A DNA stretch of 64,000 bases, taken from NCBI GenBank assembly GCA_036013505.1, contig CP107851.1:9224001-9288000 (forward strand). Reading direction: 5' to 3'. The position numbers were made by a program, and so were the translations under genes. A model generated the notes under the pieces. That model did no database searches, was not told where the DNA came from, and saw nothing but the letters and a program-made list of their open reading frames with translations. The stretch comes from Streptomyces sp. NBC_00510 (lineage in GTDB: Bacteria > Actinomycetota > Actinomycetes > Streptomycetales > Streptomycetaceae). Below are positions 1 through 8,098 of the stretch, piece by piece (position 1 is the stretch's first letter; each line of letters begins with the position of its first letter).

Positions 1-73
1 GGCGTATTCCTTCGGATAGTCGCGGGTGCCGGGGTCGTGCATCGCCGCGGCGCGGGGCTGCCAGGATGTGCGC

Positions 74-580
74 ATGAACGAGAACGATCACGGGCGGGAC
101 GAACTGCTGGCGGCCGCGGTGGGGCTGCGCGAGCGCGGGGAGGCGGAGGCGGCGAGGGAGCGGCTGGTCGCCCTCGCGGAGCGGTTCCCGGGGGACGCGG
201 AGGTGGCCTACCAGGCGGCGTGGGCGCACGACGTACTGGGCCTGGAGGCGGAGGCGGTGCCCTTCTACGAGCAGGCCCTGCGCGGCACGGGGCTGTCGGA
301 GGACGACCGGCGCGGCGCGCTGCTGGGCCTGGGCAGCACCTACCGGATCCTCGGGCGGTACGACGAGGCCGTCCGCCTGTTGCGCGTGGCCCTCATCGAC
401 TTCCCCCACGACGGCGCGCTGCGGACCTTCCTGGCGATGGCCCTGTACAACACCGGCGGACACCGCGAGGCCATGCGGCTCCTGCTGACGCTGCTGGCGG
501 ACAGCAGCTCCGACCCGGACATCGCACGCTACCGGCAGGCCGTCGCCTACTACGCCGAGGATCTCGACGCCACCTTGTGA
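74..580 (+). CDS. Tetratricopeptide-repeat protein
   Basis: A 168-residue protein made of helical repeats of the TPR kind (for example AEVAYQAAWAHDVLGLEAEA and the following GRYDEAVRLLRVALIDFPHD), with no signal peptide or membrane segment, so probably a cytoplasmic protein-interaction scaffold. The ATG at 74 is preceded by AGGA at a good distance, which favours it over an upstream in-frame ATG at 26. It stands alone; the next gene on the strand begins 300 bases later. Streptomyces genomes carry many single small TPR proteins and no specific partner can be named. Confidence 0.8.
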   Translation: MNENDHGRDELLAAAVGLRERGEAEAARERLVALAERFPGDAEVAYQAAWAHDVLGLEAEAVPFYEQALRGTGLSEDDRRGALLGLGSTYRILGRYDEAVRLLRVALIDFPHDGALRTFLAMALYNTGGHREAMRLLLTLLADSSSDPDIARYRQAVAYYAEDLDATL

Positions 581-885
581 ACCCTGGGCGGGCGGGGCTC
601 CCGCGCGCCACACGCCGGAACGGACGCCCGCCACCGGCACGCCGTTGAAGGCCTCCGTCGACGTGGGGTGGTGACGCCGTGCCGCAGGCCAACTCGGCGC
701 CCGGCGGCGGAATCAGTGCGGTAGGCGGCGATGATGCCGGTCATAGCATCCGCCGATGGGCGCTACGGAATCGCCGGTGTCCTCCCCGTGCTCTTCCAGG
801 CGGTCACGACGTGCCTCGTGCGCGACGTGATCATCCGGAATTCGGCACGGCGCACAGAGCGCTCGGAAGAGAACAGGGTTGGAAC
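581..885. other. Intergenic region without recognised feature
   Basis: About 305 bases between the TPR gene and the downstream SDR gene. I see no convincing reading frame, tRNA or strong hairpin; it presumably contains the SDR promoter. Confidence 0.5.
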
Positions 886-1638
886 ATGACTTCAGCACAC
901 CTGGGCGGCGACGTCGCCCTCGTGACCGGGGCGACCAGCGGGATCGGCGCCGCGACCGCGGTGACGCTCGCCGGGCGGGGCGCGCACGTACTGGTCTCCG
1001 GCCGCGACGGCGGACGGGGTGAGGCAGTGGTCGCCGCGATCAGGGGGCGCGGCGGGAAGGCCGACTTCGTCGCGGGCGACCTGGGGGACGCCCGGTCGGC
1101 CCGGGCGCTCGCCCGCGAGGCGGTGGCGCTCGGCGGGGGCAGGGTCGACATCCTGGTGAACAACGCGGGCGTCTACCCGTTCGGGCCGACGGAGCGGACA
1201 CCGGAGAGCGACGTCGACACCGTCTACGCCCTCAACGTCAAGGCGCCGTTCTACCTGGTCGCCGAGCTCGCGCCCGCGATGGCCGGGCGCGGCCGCGGCG
1301 CGATCGTCAACGTCAGCACCATGGTCGCCGACTACGGCGCCGCGGGCATGGCGCTGTACGGGTCCAGCAAGGCGGCCCTGAACCTGCTCACCAAGTCGTG
1401 GGCGGCCGAGTACGGACCGCGCGGGGTCCGGGTGAACGCGGTGGAGCCGGGGCCGACCCGGACCGAGGGCACCTCCGGGATGGGGGAGGACCTCGCGGCT
1501 CTCGCCTCCCAGGCGCCGGCCGGGCGGCCCGCGGCACCGGAGGAGATCGCCGAGGCCATCGCCTATCTGGCCAGCGACGCGGCGAGCTTCGTGCACGGCG
1601 TGGTGCTCCCCGTGGACGGCGGGCGCACGGCGGTCTGA
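886..1638 (+). CDS. Short-chain dehydrogenase/reductase
   Basis: A 250-residue classical SDR: NAD(P)-binding glycine motif TGATSGIGA near residue 15, the NNAG motif, and the catalytic Ser/Tyr/Lys with YGSSKAALN, ending in the common DGGRTAV tail. It catalyses an NAD(P)H-dependent oxidation or reduction of a carbonyl/alcohol; the substrate cannot be read from the sequence. The start at 886 fits the usual SDR length; a longer in-frame extension from 679 has no domain support. The convergent LysR gene ends 54 bases downstream, separated by a hairpin. Confidence 0.9.
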   Translation: MTSAHLGGDVALVTGATSGIGAATAVTLAGRGAHVLVSGRDGGRGEAVVAAIRGRGGKADFVAGDLGDARSARALAREAVALGGGRVDILVNNAGVYPFGPTERTPESDVDTVYALNVKAPFYLVAELAPAMAGRGRGAIVNVSTMVADYGAAGMALYGSSKAALNLLTKSWAAEYGPRGVRVNAVEPGPTRTEGTSGMGEDLAALASQAPAGRPAAPEEIAEAIAYLASDAASFVHGVVLPVDGGRTAV

Positions 1639-1663
1639 CCTCCGCCGGCGGCGTCGCCGCACC

Positions 1664-1695
1664 CTGAGGGCCGTGCCCCCGCGCGCGGCCCTCAG
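1664..1695. terminator. Bidirectional hairpin terminator
   Basis: Perfect 10-bp arms CTGAGGGCCG (1664-1673) and CGGCCCTCAG (1686-1695) with a 12-nt loop, lying between the convergent SDR and LysR genes and overlapping the LysR stop codon. No U-tract is evident, as is usual in this genus. Confidence 0.6.
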
Positions 1696-2591
1696 GCCCC
1701 CGTGGGCTGCTCGAACGCGGCGATCAGCCGTCCCAGGTCGCGCCGCCGGGAGGTGGCCGGCCACACCGCCCACGTCCGCCGGATCAGCGGGTGGCCCACC
1801 AGGGGCGACCAGGCGACGTTCTCCGGGATCGGCTGCGACCAGTCCGGCGGCGCCAGCGCGAAGGCGTGGCCCGCGCTGACGGCGGCCAGCTTCACCTCGG
1901 CGATCAGCTTCTGCCCCTCGGGGGCGTCCGGGCCCAGGTCGAGACCGTGACTGCGCAGGATTGCCGTCAGCTCGTCGTACCAGGCGGGGCTGCCGGAACG
2001 CGGGAAGCCCACCCACGGCAGGCCCGCGAGGGCCTCCAGCGCGATGCCGTCCGGGCCGGCCAGCTCCGCGGCCTGTTCGGCGGCGAGCAGCACGCCCAGC
2101 CGCTCACGGACGACGAGCTGGGCGTCGAACCCGGGCCCGGCGGGCCGCTCCCGCAGCAGCGCCACGTCCAGCTCCCCGGCCTGCAGCGCGGCGAGCTGCT
2201 CCGCCGTGGACAGGTGCCGGGCCTGCACCAGGGTCTCCGGGAACTCCTCGGCCAGTTCCGCGAGCGGGGCGACGAGCAGTCCCGTCGGCAGTTCGAGCGG
2301 GATGCCGATCCGGAGCACCCCGCCGCCCACGCCCGTGTGCCGCGCCATCGCCCGCACCGCCTGGTCGTGCCGGGCGATCACGGCCCGCGCCTCCCCCAGG
2401 AGGGTCGCCCCCGCGTCCGTCGGCCGCACCCCGGTGCTGCTGCGCACGAGCAGCTTCACCCCGAGGTGCCGTTCCAGTCCGCCGATGGTCTGGGACAGGG
2501 CCGGCTGGCTCAGGTGCAGCCGGCGTGCCGCCGCCGACAGCGCCCCCTCCTCGACCACCGCGACGTACGCGCGCAGCTCCCGCATGTCCAT
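1692..2591 (-). CDS. LysR-family transcriptional regulator
   Basis: A 299-residue LysR regulator. The N-terminal winged helix-turn-helix begins at once after the chosen ATG (MDMRELRAYVAVVEEGALSA, then RRLHLSQPALSQTIGGLERHLG), and the remaining ~200 residues form the effector-binding periplasmic-protein-like domain. The upstream in-frame extension to 2678 would add residues before the HTH and was rejected. It is divergent from the maleylpyruvate-isomerase-like gene at 2771 with 179 bases between them, the normal LysR arrangement, so that gene is its likely target. Confidence 0.88.
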   Translation of the reverse strand: MDMRELRAYVAVVEEGALSAAARRLHLSQPALSQTIGGLERHLGVKLLVRSSTGVRPTDAGATLLGEARAVIARHDQAVRAMARHTGVGGGVLRIGIPLELPTGLLVAPLAELAEEFPETLVQARHLSTAEQLAALQAGELDVALLRERPAGPGFDAQLVVRERLGVLLAAEQAAELAGPDGIALEALAGLPWVGFPRSGSPAWYDELTAILRSHGLDLGPDAPEGQKLIAEVKLAAVSAGHAFALAPPDWSQPIPENVAWSPLVGHPLIRRTWAVWPATSRRRDLGRLIAAFEQPTGA

Positions 2592-2770
2592 GCGCCCATC
2601 GCACCATGCCGTCCGCGCCCCTGCCACGAACCGGCAGAAGCGCTGCTTATGGCGTCCTTCGGGGGCGCGCATGGCCACCCGCTTGGGATCGGGGGACGCG
2701 CGAGGTTGCCTGGGAGAAGGGGGCGCACGACCTCCCGGCCGTACGGAGCGACCTCGTGAGGAGGAAGTCC

Positions 2771-3553
2771 ATGGACACCGCCGACGTCCGACTCGCGGCG
2801 ATGCACACGGTCTCGCGGCGCCTGGGCGCCACGGTCGGCGGCCTCACCGGTGAGGAACTGCTCCGGCCCTCGTTCGCCGAAGGGTGGAGCATCGCGCAGG
2901 TGCTGGTCCACCTGGGCACGGGGGCCGAGTTGTGCACCGCGGCCGTGCGCCGCGGTCTCACCGGGGACCTCACCAGGCCCTCCCGGGAGGACATCACCGA
3001 CGTGTACGAGCGGTGGATCCCCCTGAGGCCGGTCGCGCAGCGCGACGCGTGGCACGAGGCGGAATCCGACTTGCTGCGGCTGCTGGACTCCTTCGACGCC
3101 GGGGTGCGCGCGTCGGTGACGGTGCCGTACTTCACCGGTCCGGTCGGCTTCACGGACTTCACCGGCTACTGGCTGTCGGAGCAGTCCGTGCACACCTGGG
3201 ACGTGGAGGTGGGGCTGGACGAGGCCGCCGCCATCCCGGCACCCGAGGTGGCGCTGCTGTGGGACCGGGTCGACATGGTCGCCTCGCGCAGCCGCGACGG
3301 GGACACCCTCACCCGGCTCGGCCCGCGCCAGATCGCGGTGGAACTCACCGACCCCGAGCGCACCCTGTGCCTGGCCCTCGGTTCCGAGCTGCACATCCTC
3401 CCCTGCGAGGGGGCCGAACCCTCGGGAGCGGTGTCCGGACCGTCCGAGGCGGTGCTCCGCCTCGTCTACGGCCGGAACCACCCCCGGGACGCCGTGACAG
3501 CGCGCGACGGCGTCACCCTGGACGACCTGCGCGCGCTCTTCCCCGGCTACTGA
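2771..3553 (+). CDS. Maleylpyruvate isomerase / DinB-like family protein
   Basis: A 260-residue protein of the mycothiol-dependent maleylpyruvate-isomerase N-domain type (DinB-like four-helix bundle). The N-terminal half has the helix with the metal-site histidine (SIAQVLVHLGTGAEL) and the later LSEQSVHTWDVE segment; the C-terminal half is the small alpha/beta SCP2-like domain often fused to it. Members use mycothiol or a divalent metal; most Streptomyces paralogues are uncharacterised. Start at 2771 follows a strong GGAGG. It is divergent from a LysR gene that probably regulates it. Confidence 0.75.
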   Translation: MDTADVRLAAMHTVSRRLGATVGGLTGEELLRPSFAEGWSIAQVLVHLGTGAELCTAAVRRGLTGDLTRPSREDITDVYERWIPLRPVAQRDAWHEAESDLLRLLDSFDAGVRASVTVPYFTGPVGFTDFTGYWLSEQSVHTWDVEVGLDEAAAIPAPEVALLWDRVDMVASRSRDGDTLTRLGPRQIAVELTDPERTLCLALGSELHILPCEGAEPSGAVSGPSEAVLRLVYGRNHPRDAVTARDGVTLDDLRALFPGY

Positions 3554-3585
3554 CCGCTTGGCGGCGTGCCCGCGGCCGGATCACC

Positions 3586-3981
3586 TCAGAGGGCGACGAG
3601 GCCTGCGGCTGTGGGCCTGAACCCGCAGGCGTCGAGGTAGAACGACCGCAGGTCGTCCTCGAAGTCGACGTGCAGCCATGCGCACGCGGCCGCGCGGGCC
3701 TGCCGAGCCGCCTCGGCCACCAGTCCGGCCCCGATCCCCGAGCGGCGGGAGTGCGCCGCGACCACCGTGTCCAGGATGAACGCGTGGAGGCCGCCGTCCC
3801 AGGCGACGTTCACGAAGCCGACGAGGTCGCCGTCGTGCCGTGCGCAGACCCATCCGAGGCTGTGGCGGTGGACGCGGGACAGCCAGTCGACATCCGGGCT
3901 CCGATCGTCGAAACCCTCCGAATGGAGGGCGTTGAGGGCCGCGTTGTCGAAGTCGCCCCGCCACTCGTAGGAGATCGACAT
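3586..3981 (-). CDS. GNAT-family N-acetyltransferase
   Basis: A 131-residue single-domain GNAT acetyltransferase. The acetyl-CoA pyrophosphate-binding motif is visible as HSRRSGIGAGLVAEAAR, after the typical central beta strands (FVNVAWDGGLHAFILDTVV) and before the C-terminal YLDACGFRPT strand-helix-strand. The acceptor substrate is unknown. It ends close to the convergent isomerase-like gene. Confidence 0.85.
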   Translation of the reverse strand: MSISYEWRGDFDNAALNALHSEGFDDRSPDVDWLSRVHRHSLGWVCARHDGDLVGFVNVAWDGGLHAFILDTVVAAHSRRSGIGAGLVAEAARQARAAACAWLHVDFEDDLRSFYLDACGFRPTAAGLVAL

Positions 3982-4032
3982 GGCGCGAGCCTAGAGCACC
4001 GCCCGGCGGCCGCGCCGCCCTCGGCCAAGACC

Positions 4033-5130
4033 TCAGTCACGGATGTCCTGCAGCAGCCAGGCGGTGGGTATCTCGTGGCCGAGCCCGCGTTCGCGGGCGC
4101 GTTCGTAGACGACGGACGCGACGGCGTGGAACTGCGCGCCCTGGATGTTGCCGCGCTCGGAGAACGTCACCTGCTCGTCGTCGTCCCGGGCGTGGGCGCG
4201 GCCCGTGAGGACGTCGTCGAGGAGCACCACGCGGGCACCCCGCGGCGGCCGGCGCGAGCCCTTCCCGTGGGAGTGGAGCCCCCAGACCGGGGCGCCAGGG
4301 CGGGCCCGGTAGGCCACGTACTCCTCCTCGGTGGCCCAGGCGGGGAGGTCGTCGGGGGTGCCCGCGGTGCCGAGCCGCAGCCAGACGTCGAAGCGTTCGC
4401 GGGCCCGCGCGTCGAGGCGGCCGCCGATGCAGGTCACGTGGGTGCCCGGGCGCAGTTCGCGGCCGTGGACGACCTCCCCGACCGCGTCGGTGCAGCCGGC
4501 GACGATGTCCGCGCCCTCGTACACCGCCCCGGGGCCGTCGACGGCGACGACGTCCAGGCCGTGCCGCTCGCGCATCTCGGCGGCGAAGCGCTCGCGGTGG
4601 GCCCGGGTCGGGCTGTACACCTGGACGCGCTCCAGGGGGCGCACGGTGAGGAAGGCCTCGACGTGGCTGCGCGCCATGCCGCCCGAGCCGAACAGGCCCA
4701 GGACGCAGGCGTCCGCACGGGCGGCGAACCGGGCGCCGACGGCGGAGTCGGCGCCCACCCGGAGGTGCTGCAGGAGGCCGTCGTTGAGCAGGGCGAGCGG
4801 TTCGCCGGTGCGCGCGTCGAGGAGCAGCACCAGACCGCAGAAGCGCCCCGGGCGCACGCAGTACTTCTCCTGGGTGCGGCGGTCGCCGGTGCCGGTCTCC
4901 AGGAGCACGTCGGACTTCATGCGGATGGCGACGTAGCCGGTGCGGGCGGAGCCGCCCTCCATCGTGCCCCACTGGTAGACCCGGTGGTCGTCGACCGGCA
5001 GGCGGAGGTCGATCCGGGGCCGGCACACGCCGTCGCCGGTGGCCAGGTCCCGGTAGGAGTCCTCCAGCGCGCGGACGACGTCGGGCATGGTCAGCACGGC
5101 GGCGGTCACGTGGTTGTCGAGGACGAGCAT
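4033..5130 (-). CDS. Ornithine cyclodeaminase / mu-crystallin family protein
   Basis: A 365-residue NAD(P)-binding protein of the OCD/mu-crystallin family. The Rossmann motif appears as LFGSGGMARSHVEAFL, preceded by the substrate-binding region with EKYCVRPGRFCGLVLLLD and followed by VHGRELRPGTHVTCIGG. Relatives include ornithine cyclodeaminases, imine reductases and alanine dehydrogenases, so the true reaction is uncertain. ATG at 5130 lies 13 bases after the stop of the class II aldolase, so the two form an operon. The promoter of that operon carries the shared FadR-type operator at 5949, so this gene probably acts on a nitrogen-free or imino metabolite of the regulon's pathway; that is inference. 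Confidence 0.82.
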   Translation of the reverse strand: MLVLDNHVTAAVLTMPDVVRALEDSYRDLATGDGVCRPRIDLRLPVDDHRVYQWGTMEGGSARTGYVAIRMKSDVLLETGTGDRRTQEKYCVRPGRFCGLVLLLDARTGEPLALLNDGLLQHLRVGADSAVGARFAARADACVLGLFGSGGMARSHVEAFLTVRPLERVQVYSPTRAHRERFAAEMRERHGLDVVAVDGPGAVYEGADIVAGCTDAVGEVVHGRELRPGTHVTCIGGRLDARARERFDVWLRLGTAGTPDDLPAWATEEEYVAYRARPGAPVWGLHSHGKGSRRPPRGARVVLLDDVLTGRAHARDDDEQVTFSERGNIQGAQFHAVASVVYERARERGLGHEIPTAWLLQDIRD

Positions 5131-5143
5131 GATCCTCCGGTCG

Positions 5144-5911
5144 TCAGGGCCGCAGGGGCACCGGGGGTCCTTCGTGGGCGGCGCGTGCCGCCAGATGGCG
5201 CCACATGGCCGAGACGTTGAACGACGGCCCGAGGTCGGGCAGTTCGGCCAGGTCCTCGTCGGGGATCGCCCGCAGCGGGGCGCCGGTGGCGGCGACGGCC
5301 AGGCTCGTCCTCGCCAGCGCGTCCACGGCCAGGGCCTGCGTGACGGCGGCCGCGACGGCATGGGCGGGATCGCCGGTGCCGACGGAGACCAGTCCGTGCC
5401 CCCGCAGGACCACGACCGGTCGGTCCCCGAGGGCGCCGGTCATCTGCTCGGCGAGGTCACGGCGGCGCACCAGCGCCGAGCGGGGCCAGACGGGGATGCC
5501 GTCGTGGGCGAGCCGTGCGGCGGGGATGTCGTAGGAGCCGACGACCGGGAGCCAGGGGAGCCCGGCGACGGACGCGGCGACGACCGCGGGCGGATGGGCG
5601 TGGACGACGGCGGTGACCTCGCGGCGGGCCCGCATCACCTCGCTGTGGATGGGCAGTTCGCCGGGCGCCGTCCAGCCGTCGGGGACCTTGCCGGTGCCGT
5701 CGAGGCCGACCTCCTGGACGTCCTCGACGACGGTGAACGCGAGTCCGCGCTCCTGCGGGCCGCGGCCGCGCACGAGGAAGGTCTCCGGCCCGGTGCGGGC
5801 GCTCACGTGGCCGAGGATGTGCTCCACCAGGCCGGTCACGGCCAGGACGCGGCACGCCTCGGCCACCCGCTCGCGCAGCGCATCGAGGGAGGACGCCGGC
5901 CGCTCACTCAT
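5144..5911 (-). CDS. Class II aldolase/adducin family protein
   Basis: A 255-residue class II aldolase/adducin-domain protein. Zn ligands are recognisable in VVHAHPPAVVAAS and LRGHGLVSVG, and the N-terminal HILGHVSART segment is typical. Members cleave or decarboxylate (L-fuculose-phosphate aldolase, HCOMODA decarboxylase and so on); in aromatic catabolism several act as decarboxylases of hydroxylated aromatic or ring-cleavage acids. It is first in a two-gene operon with the OCD-family gene and is divergent from the FadR-type regulator, with operator A in between. Function as a lyase on a ring-derived acid is inference. Confidence 0.85.
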   Translation of the reverse strand: MSERPASSLDALRERVAEACRVLAVTGLVEHILGHVSARTGPETFLVRGRGPQERGLAFTVVEDVQEVGLDGTGKVPDGWTAPGELPIHSEVMRARREVTAVVHAHPPAVVAASVAGLPWLPVVGSYDIPAARLAHDGIPVWPRSALVRRRDLAEQMTGALGDRPVVVLRGHGLVSVGTGDPAHAVAAAVTQALAVDALARTSLAVAATGAPLRAIPDEDLAELPDLGPSFNVSAMWRHLAARAAHEGPPVPLRP

Positions 5912-5948
5912 CGTCCGTCCCGGTCATGGGCGTCCCCCTCGGTTCATT

Positions 5949-5968
5949 GGTATTTTGGTATGACGTTA
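5949..5968. promoter_or_regulatory. Shared FadR-type operator, site A
   Basis: GGTATTTTGGTATGACGTTA lies in the 111-bp gap between the divergent class II aldolase operon and the fadR-type regulator gene. The core TGGTATGACGT is a degenerate TGGTnnnACCA. It overlaps a TATTTT hexamer that could be the -10 of the regulator, consistent with autoregulation. It is the weakest of seven sites in the window sharing this pattern. Confidence 0.6.
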
Positions 5969-6022
5969 ATCCGTTAGTCGGGAAGCCGTCAACAAGGCCG
6001 TTCACCGTGGGAGAATGCGCTC

Positions 6023-6808
6023 ATGCCATCGCGACCCAGCCAGTCTCCGGACGCCGTGACCGCCGAGGGGACGTCCGCCAGGCCGATCCCCGTGCCCGAC
6101 GACCTGTTCAAGACCGTCTCCTCCAGCCGTGTCTCCCAGGTGATCGTCGAGCAGATCCGCCTCCTGCTGAAGGAGGAACGGCTCAAGCCCGGCGACCGGC
6201 TGCCCAGCGAACGCGAACTGTGCGTGCACTTCGGTGTCAGCCGCGTGACCGTGCGCGAGGCATTGCGCATCCTGGAGGCGAGCGGGCTCGTCGAGATCCG
6301 CGTCGGCGCCCGCGGCGGCACCTTCGTGACCGCGCCGACCTCGCGCCGGGTGAGCGAGGGCCTCGCCGACCTGCTGAGCCTCTCGCCGCTGACCGCCGCC
6401 CAGGTCACCGAGGCGCGGCTGGTCTTCGAGCTGGGGATCGTCCCGCTGATCGTCGAGCGCGCCACGGACGAGGACATCGCCGAGCTCCGCGCGATGTGCG
6501 ACCAGCACGCCGAGGCCCTCAAGCGGGGCGAGTACTCCATGGAGCTCTCCGCTGCCTTCCACATCCGGGTCGCGGCCGCGACGCACAACCCGGCGATCGT
6601 GATGCTCGTGCAGTCCTTCCACGGGCCGCTGCTGATGAGCCTGCGCGAGGCGCAGTCCGTCGAGCCGGCCATGGGCAGGCGGGGCTCCAAGGAGCACCGC
6701 GAGTTCGTCGAGGCGGTCGCGGCGCGCGACCTGGAGGCGGCGGGCCGGATCATGCGCACCCACCTGGAGCGGACGGCGTCCCGCGTGAAGGAGGACGGCG
6801 ACGGCTGA
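6023..6808 (+). CDS. FadR-subfamily GntR regulator (FCD domain)
   Basis: A 261-residue GntR regulator. The winged helix-turn-helix spans roughly residues 30-100 with GDRLPSERELCVHFGVSRVT and REALRILEASGLVEIR, followed by an all-helical FCD ligand-binding domain (LVFELGIVPLIVERATDED, then an AFHIRVAAATHNPA metal/ligand segment). FCD regulators typically repress catabolic operons and release on binding an organic acid. FadR-subfamily proteins bind TGGTnnnACCA sites, and seven such sites occur in this window next to catabolic and transport genes, one of them at this gene's own promoter. I infer that this is the master regulator. A strong hairpin follows the gene. Confidence 0.9.
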   Translation: MPSRPSQSPDAVTAEGTSARPIPVPDDLFKTVSSSRVSQVIVEQIRLLLKEERLKPGDRLPSERELCVHFGVSRVTVREALRILEASGLVEIRVGARGGTFVTAPTSRRVSEGLADLLSLSPLTAAQVTEARLVFELGIVPLIVERATDEDIAELRAMCDQHAEALKRGEYSMELSAAFHIRVAAATHNPAIVMLVQSFHGPLLMSLREAQSVEPAMGRRGSKEHREFVEAVAARDLEAAGRIMRTHLERTASRVKEDGDG

Positions 6809-6844
6809 CCGCCGCGCGGCCCGGACGGGCGGCACCGGCGGGGG

Positions 6845-6880
6845 AGCGCCCCGGACCTGAGGGAGGGTCCGGGGCGCTTT
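6845..6880 (+). terminator. Intrinsic terminator after the FadR-type regulator
   Basis: Perfect 13-bp stem AGCGCCCCGGACC (6845-6857) and GGTCCGGGGCGCT (6866-6878) with an 8-nt loop and a short T-run, 37 bases after the regulator stop. It separates the regulator from the bicupin gene, which has its own operator. Confidence 0.85.
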
Positions 6881-6938
6881 CGTGTGCCCGGGGGTGCTGG
6901 GCGGGATCCGCCGGGGCACTGGTCTGGCTTGGCTCACA

Positions 6939-6958
6939 GGTATTATGGTTAGGCCATT
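6939..6958. promoter_or_regulatory. Shared FadR-type operator, site B
   Basis: GGTATTATGGTTAGGCCATT, 27 bases upstream of the bicupin start at 6985. Core TGGTTAGGCCA matches TGGTnnnnCCA. TATTAT (6941-6946) inside the site is a plausible -10, so a bound repressor would block RNA polymerase. Confidence 0.75.
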
Positions 6959-6984
6959 GGAGCGCTGTCATCACAGGAGGATCC

Positions 6985-8007
6985 ATGGGCAAGAAGGGAC
7001 GAGTCTTCGTCCGCGGTCTGACCTCGCAGACGTACGGACTCGGCGAGTTCCGCCGGCAACAGCTCGCCGTCAAGCGGGTCCGCGACGACTCCGTCGTCGT
7101 CGACGACGCGAAGGTGGGCCACTCCGGCGACAGCGAACAGTCCCGCACCTGGTGGCGGGTCGGTCCCGGCGACGAGGAGTTCCTGACCCAGACGATCCAG
7201 GTGCACTTCGTCGAACTCCCCCCGCGGTCCAGCAACCACGGGCACGGCCACCAGAACGAGGCCGCCTTCTACATCCTCCAGGGCCGCGGCTACGAGATCC
7301 ACGACGACCAGCGGTACGACTGGAGCGAGGACGACCTGGTCTTCGTCCACACCGACTCCGTCCACCGCCACTTCAACCCCTACGACGAGACCGCCACCGC
7401 CCTCGTCGTGAAGGCCAAGAGCACCTGGATGTTCATGGGCCTGCTGCAGCAGGGCCGCAGCGGTCCGGTCGAGCGCGAGGCCGAGTTCGGCCCCCGCGAG
7501 GACTGGTCCCGGATCTGGACCCCGGGCGTCGCGGACCGCAAGAAGGTGATCGGCCTCGCGGACACCGTCTGGGAGGACACCCCGCTCGGCAGGGTCCGGG
7601 TGATGTCCTCGCCCGAGCGCACCGACGCCCGCATCTTCTCCGTCGACGCCTTCGAGCTCGACATCCCCGAGGGCGGCCGCTCCGGCAGGTACTGGAAGAT
7701 GGCCGACGAGGTCCTCTACGTCCTCGACGGCGGCGGCTACGCCCTCCAGTGGGAGGTCGAGGCCGAGATCGCCGAGAAGTACTACGCCCGCGTCGCCCTC
7801 GAACCCACCCGGCACGAGATCACCAAGGGCGACACCCTGTACGTGCCGCAGAACCACGTCTGCCAGCTCTTCGCCCACGACGGCACGCCGCTGCGGCTGC
7901 TGTCGGCGCAGAACCGGGTGTTCAAGCACCTCGGCTACGACACGGTCCACTTCCTCGAGGACGCCCCCGGGTACACCCCCGGTCACACCGCGGCGCGGCG
8001 GGACTGA
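6985..8007 (+). CDS. Bicupin protein 1 (putative dioxygenase-like)
   Basis: A 340-residue protein with two cupin barrels. The first keeps a complete metal site: HGHGHQNEAAFYILQG for motif 1 and VHRHFN for motif 2. The second barrel (KMADEVLYVLDGGG, then PQNHVCQLF) has lost the HxH pair and is probably structural. Bicupins of this kind include gentisate-type ring-cleavage dioxygenases but also many unassigned proteins. ATG at 6985 follows AGGAGG. The gene is alone between two strong terminators and has its own regulon operator. One of three bicupins in the regulon; a ring-cleavage role is inference. Confidence 0.8.
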   Translation: MGKKGRVFVRGLTSQTYGLGEFRRQQLAVKRVRDDSVVVDDAKVGHSGDSEQSRTWWRVGPGDEEFLTQTIQVHFVELPPRSSNHGHGHQNEAAFYILQGRGYEIHDDQRYDWSEDDLVFVHTDSVHRHFNPYDETATALVVKAKSTWMFMGLLQQGRSGPVEREAEFGPREDWSRIWTPGVADRKKVIGLADTVWEDTPLGRVRVMSSPERTDARIFSVDAFELDIPEGGRSGRYWKMADEVLYVLDGGGYALQWEVEAEIAEKYYARVALEPTRHEITKGDTLYVPQNHVCQLFAHDGTPLRLLSAQNRVFKHLGYDTVHFLEDAPGYTPGHTAARRD

Positions 8008-8029
8008 CGGCCGCCCACCACGCACGACG

Positions 8030-8072
8030 GCCCCGGCCCCGCACCGCGCACGAGGCGGTGCGGGGCCGGGGC
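8030..8072. terminator. Bidirectional terminator
   Basis: Perfect 18-bp stem (8030-8047 pairs with 8055-8072, 7-nt loop) of almost pure GC, between the convergent bicupin 1 and PHP-domain genes. Confidence 0.85.
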
Positions 8073-8098
8073 GGCCACGGGGCCGGAGCGCCCGAACG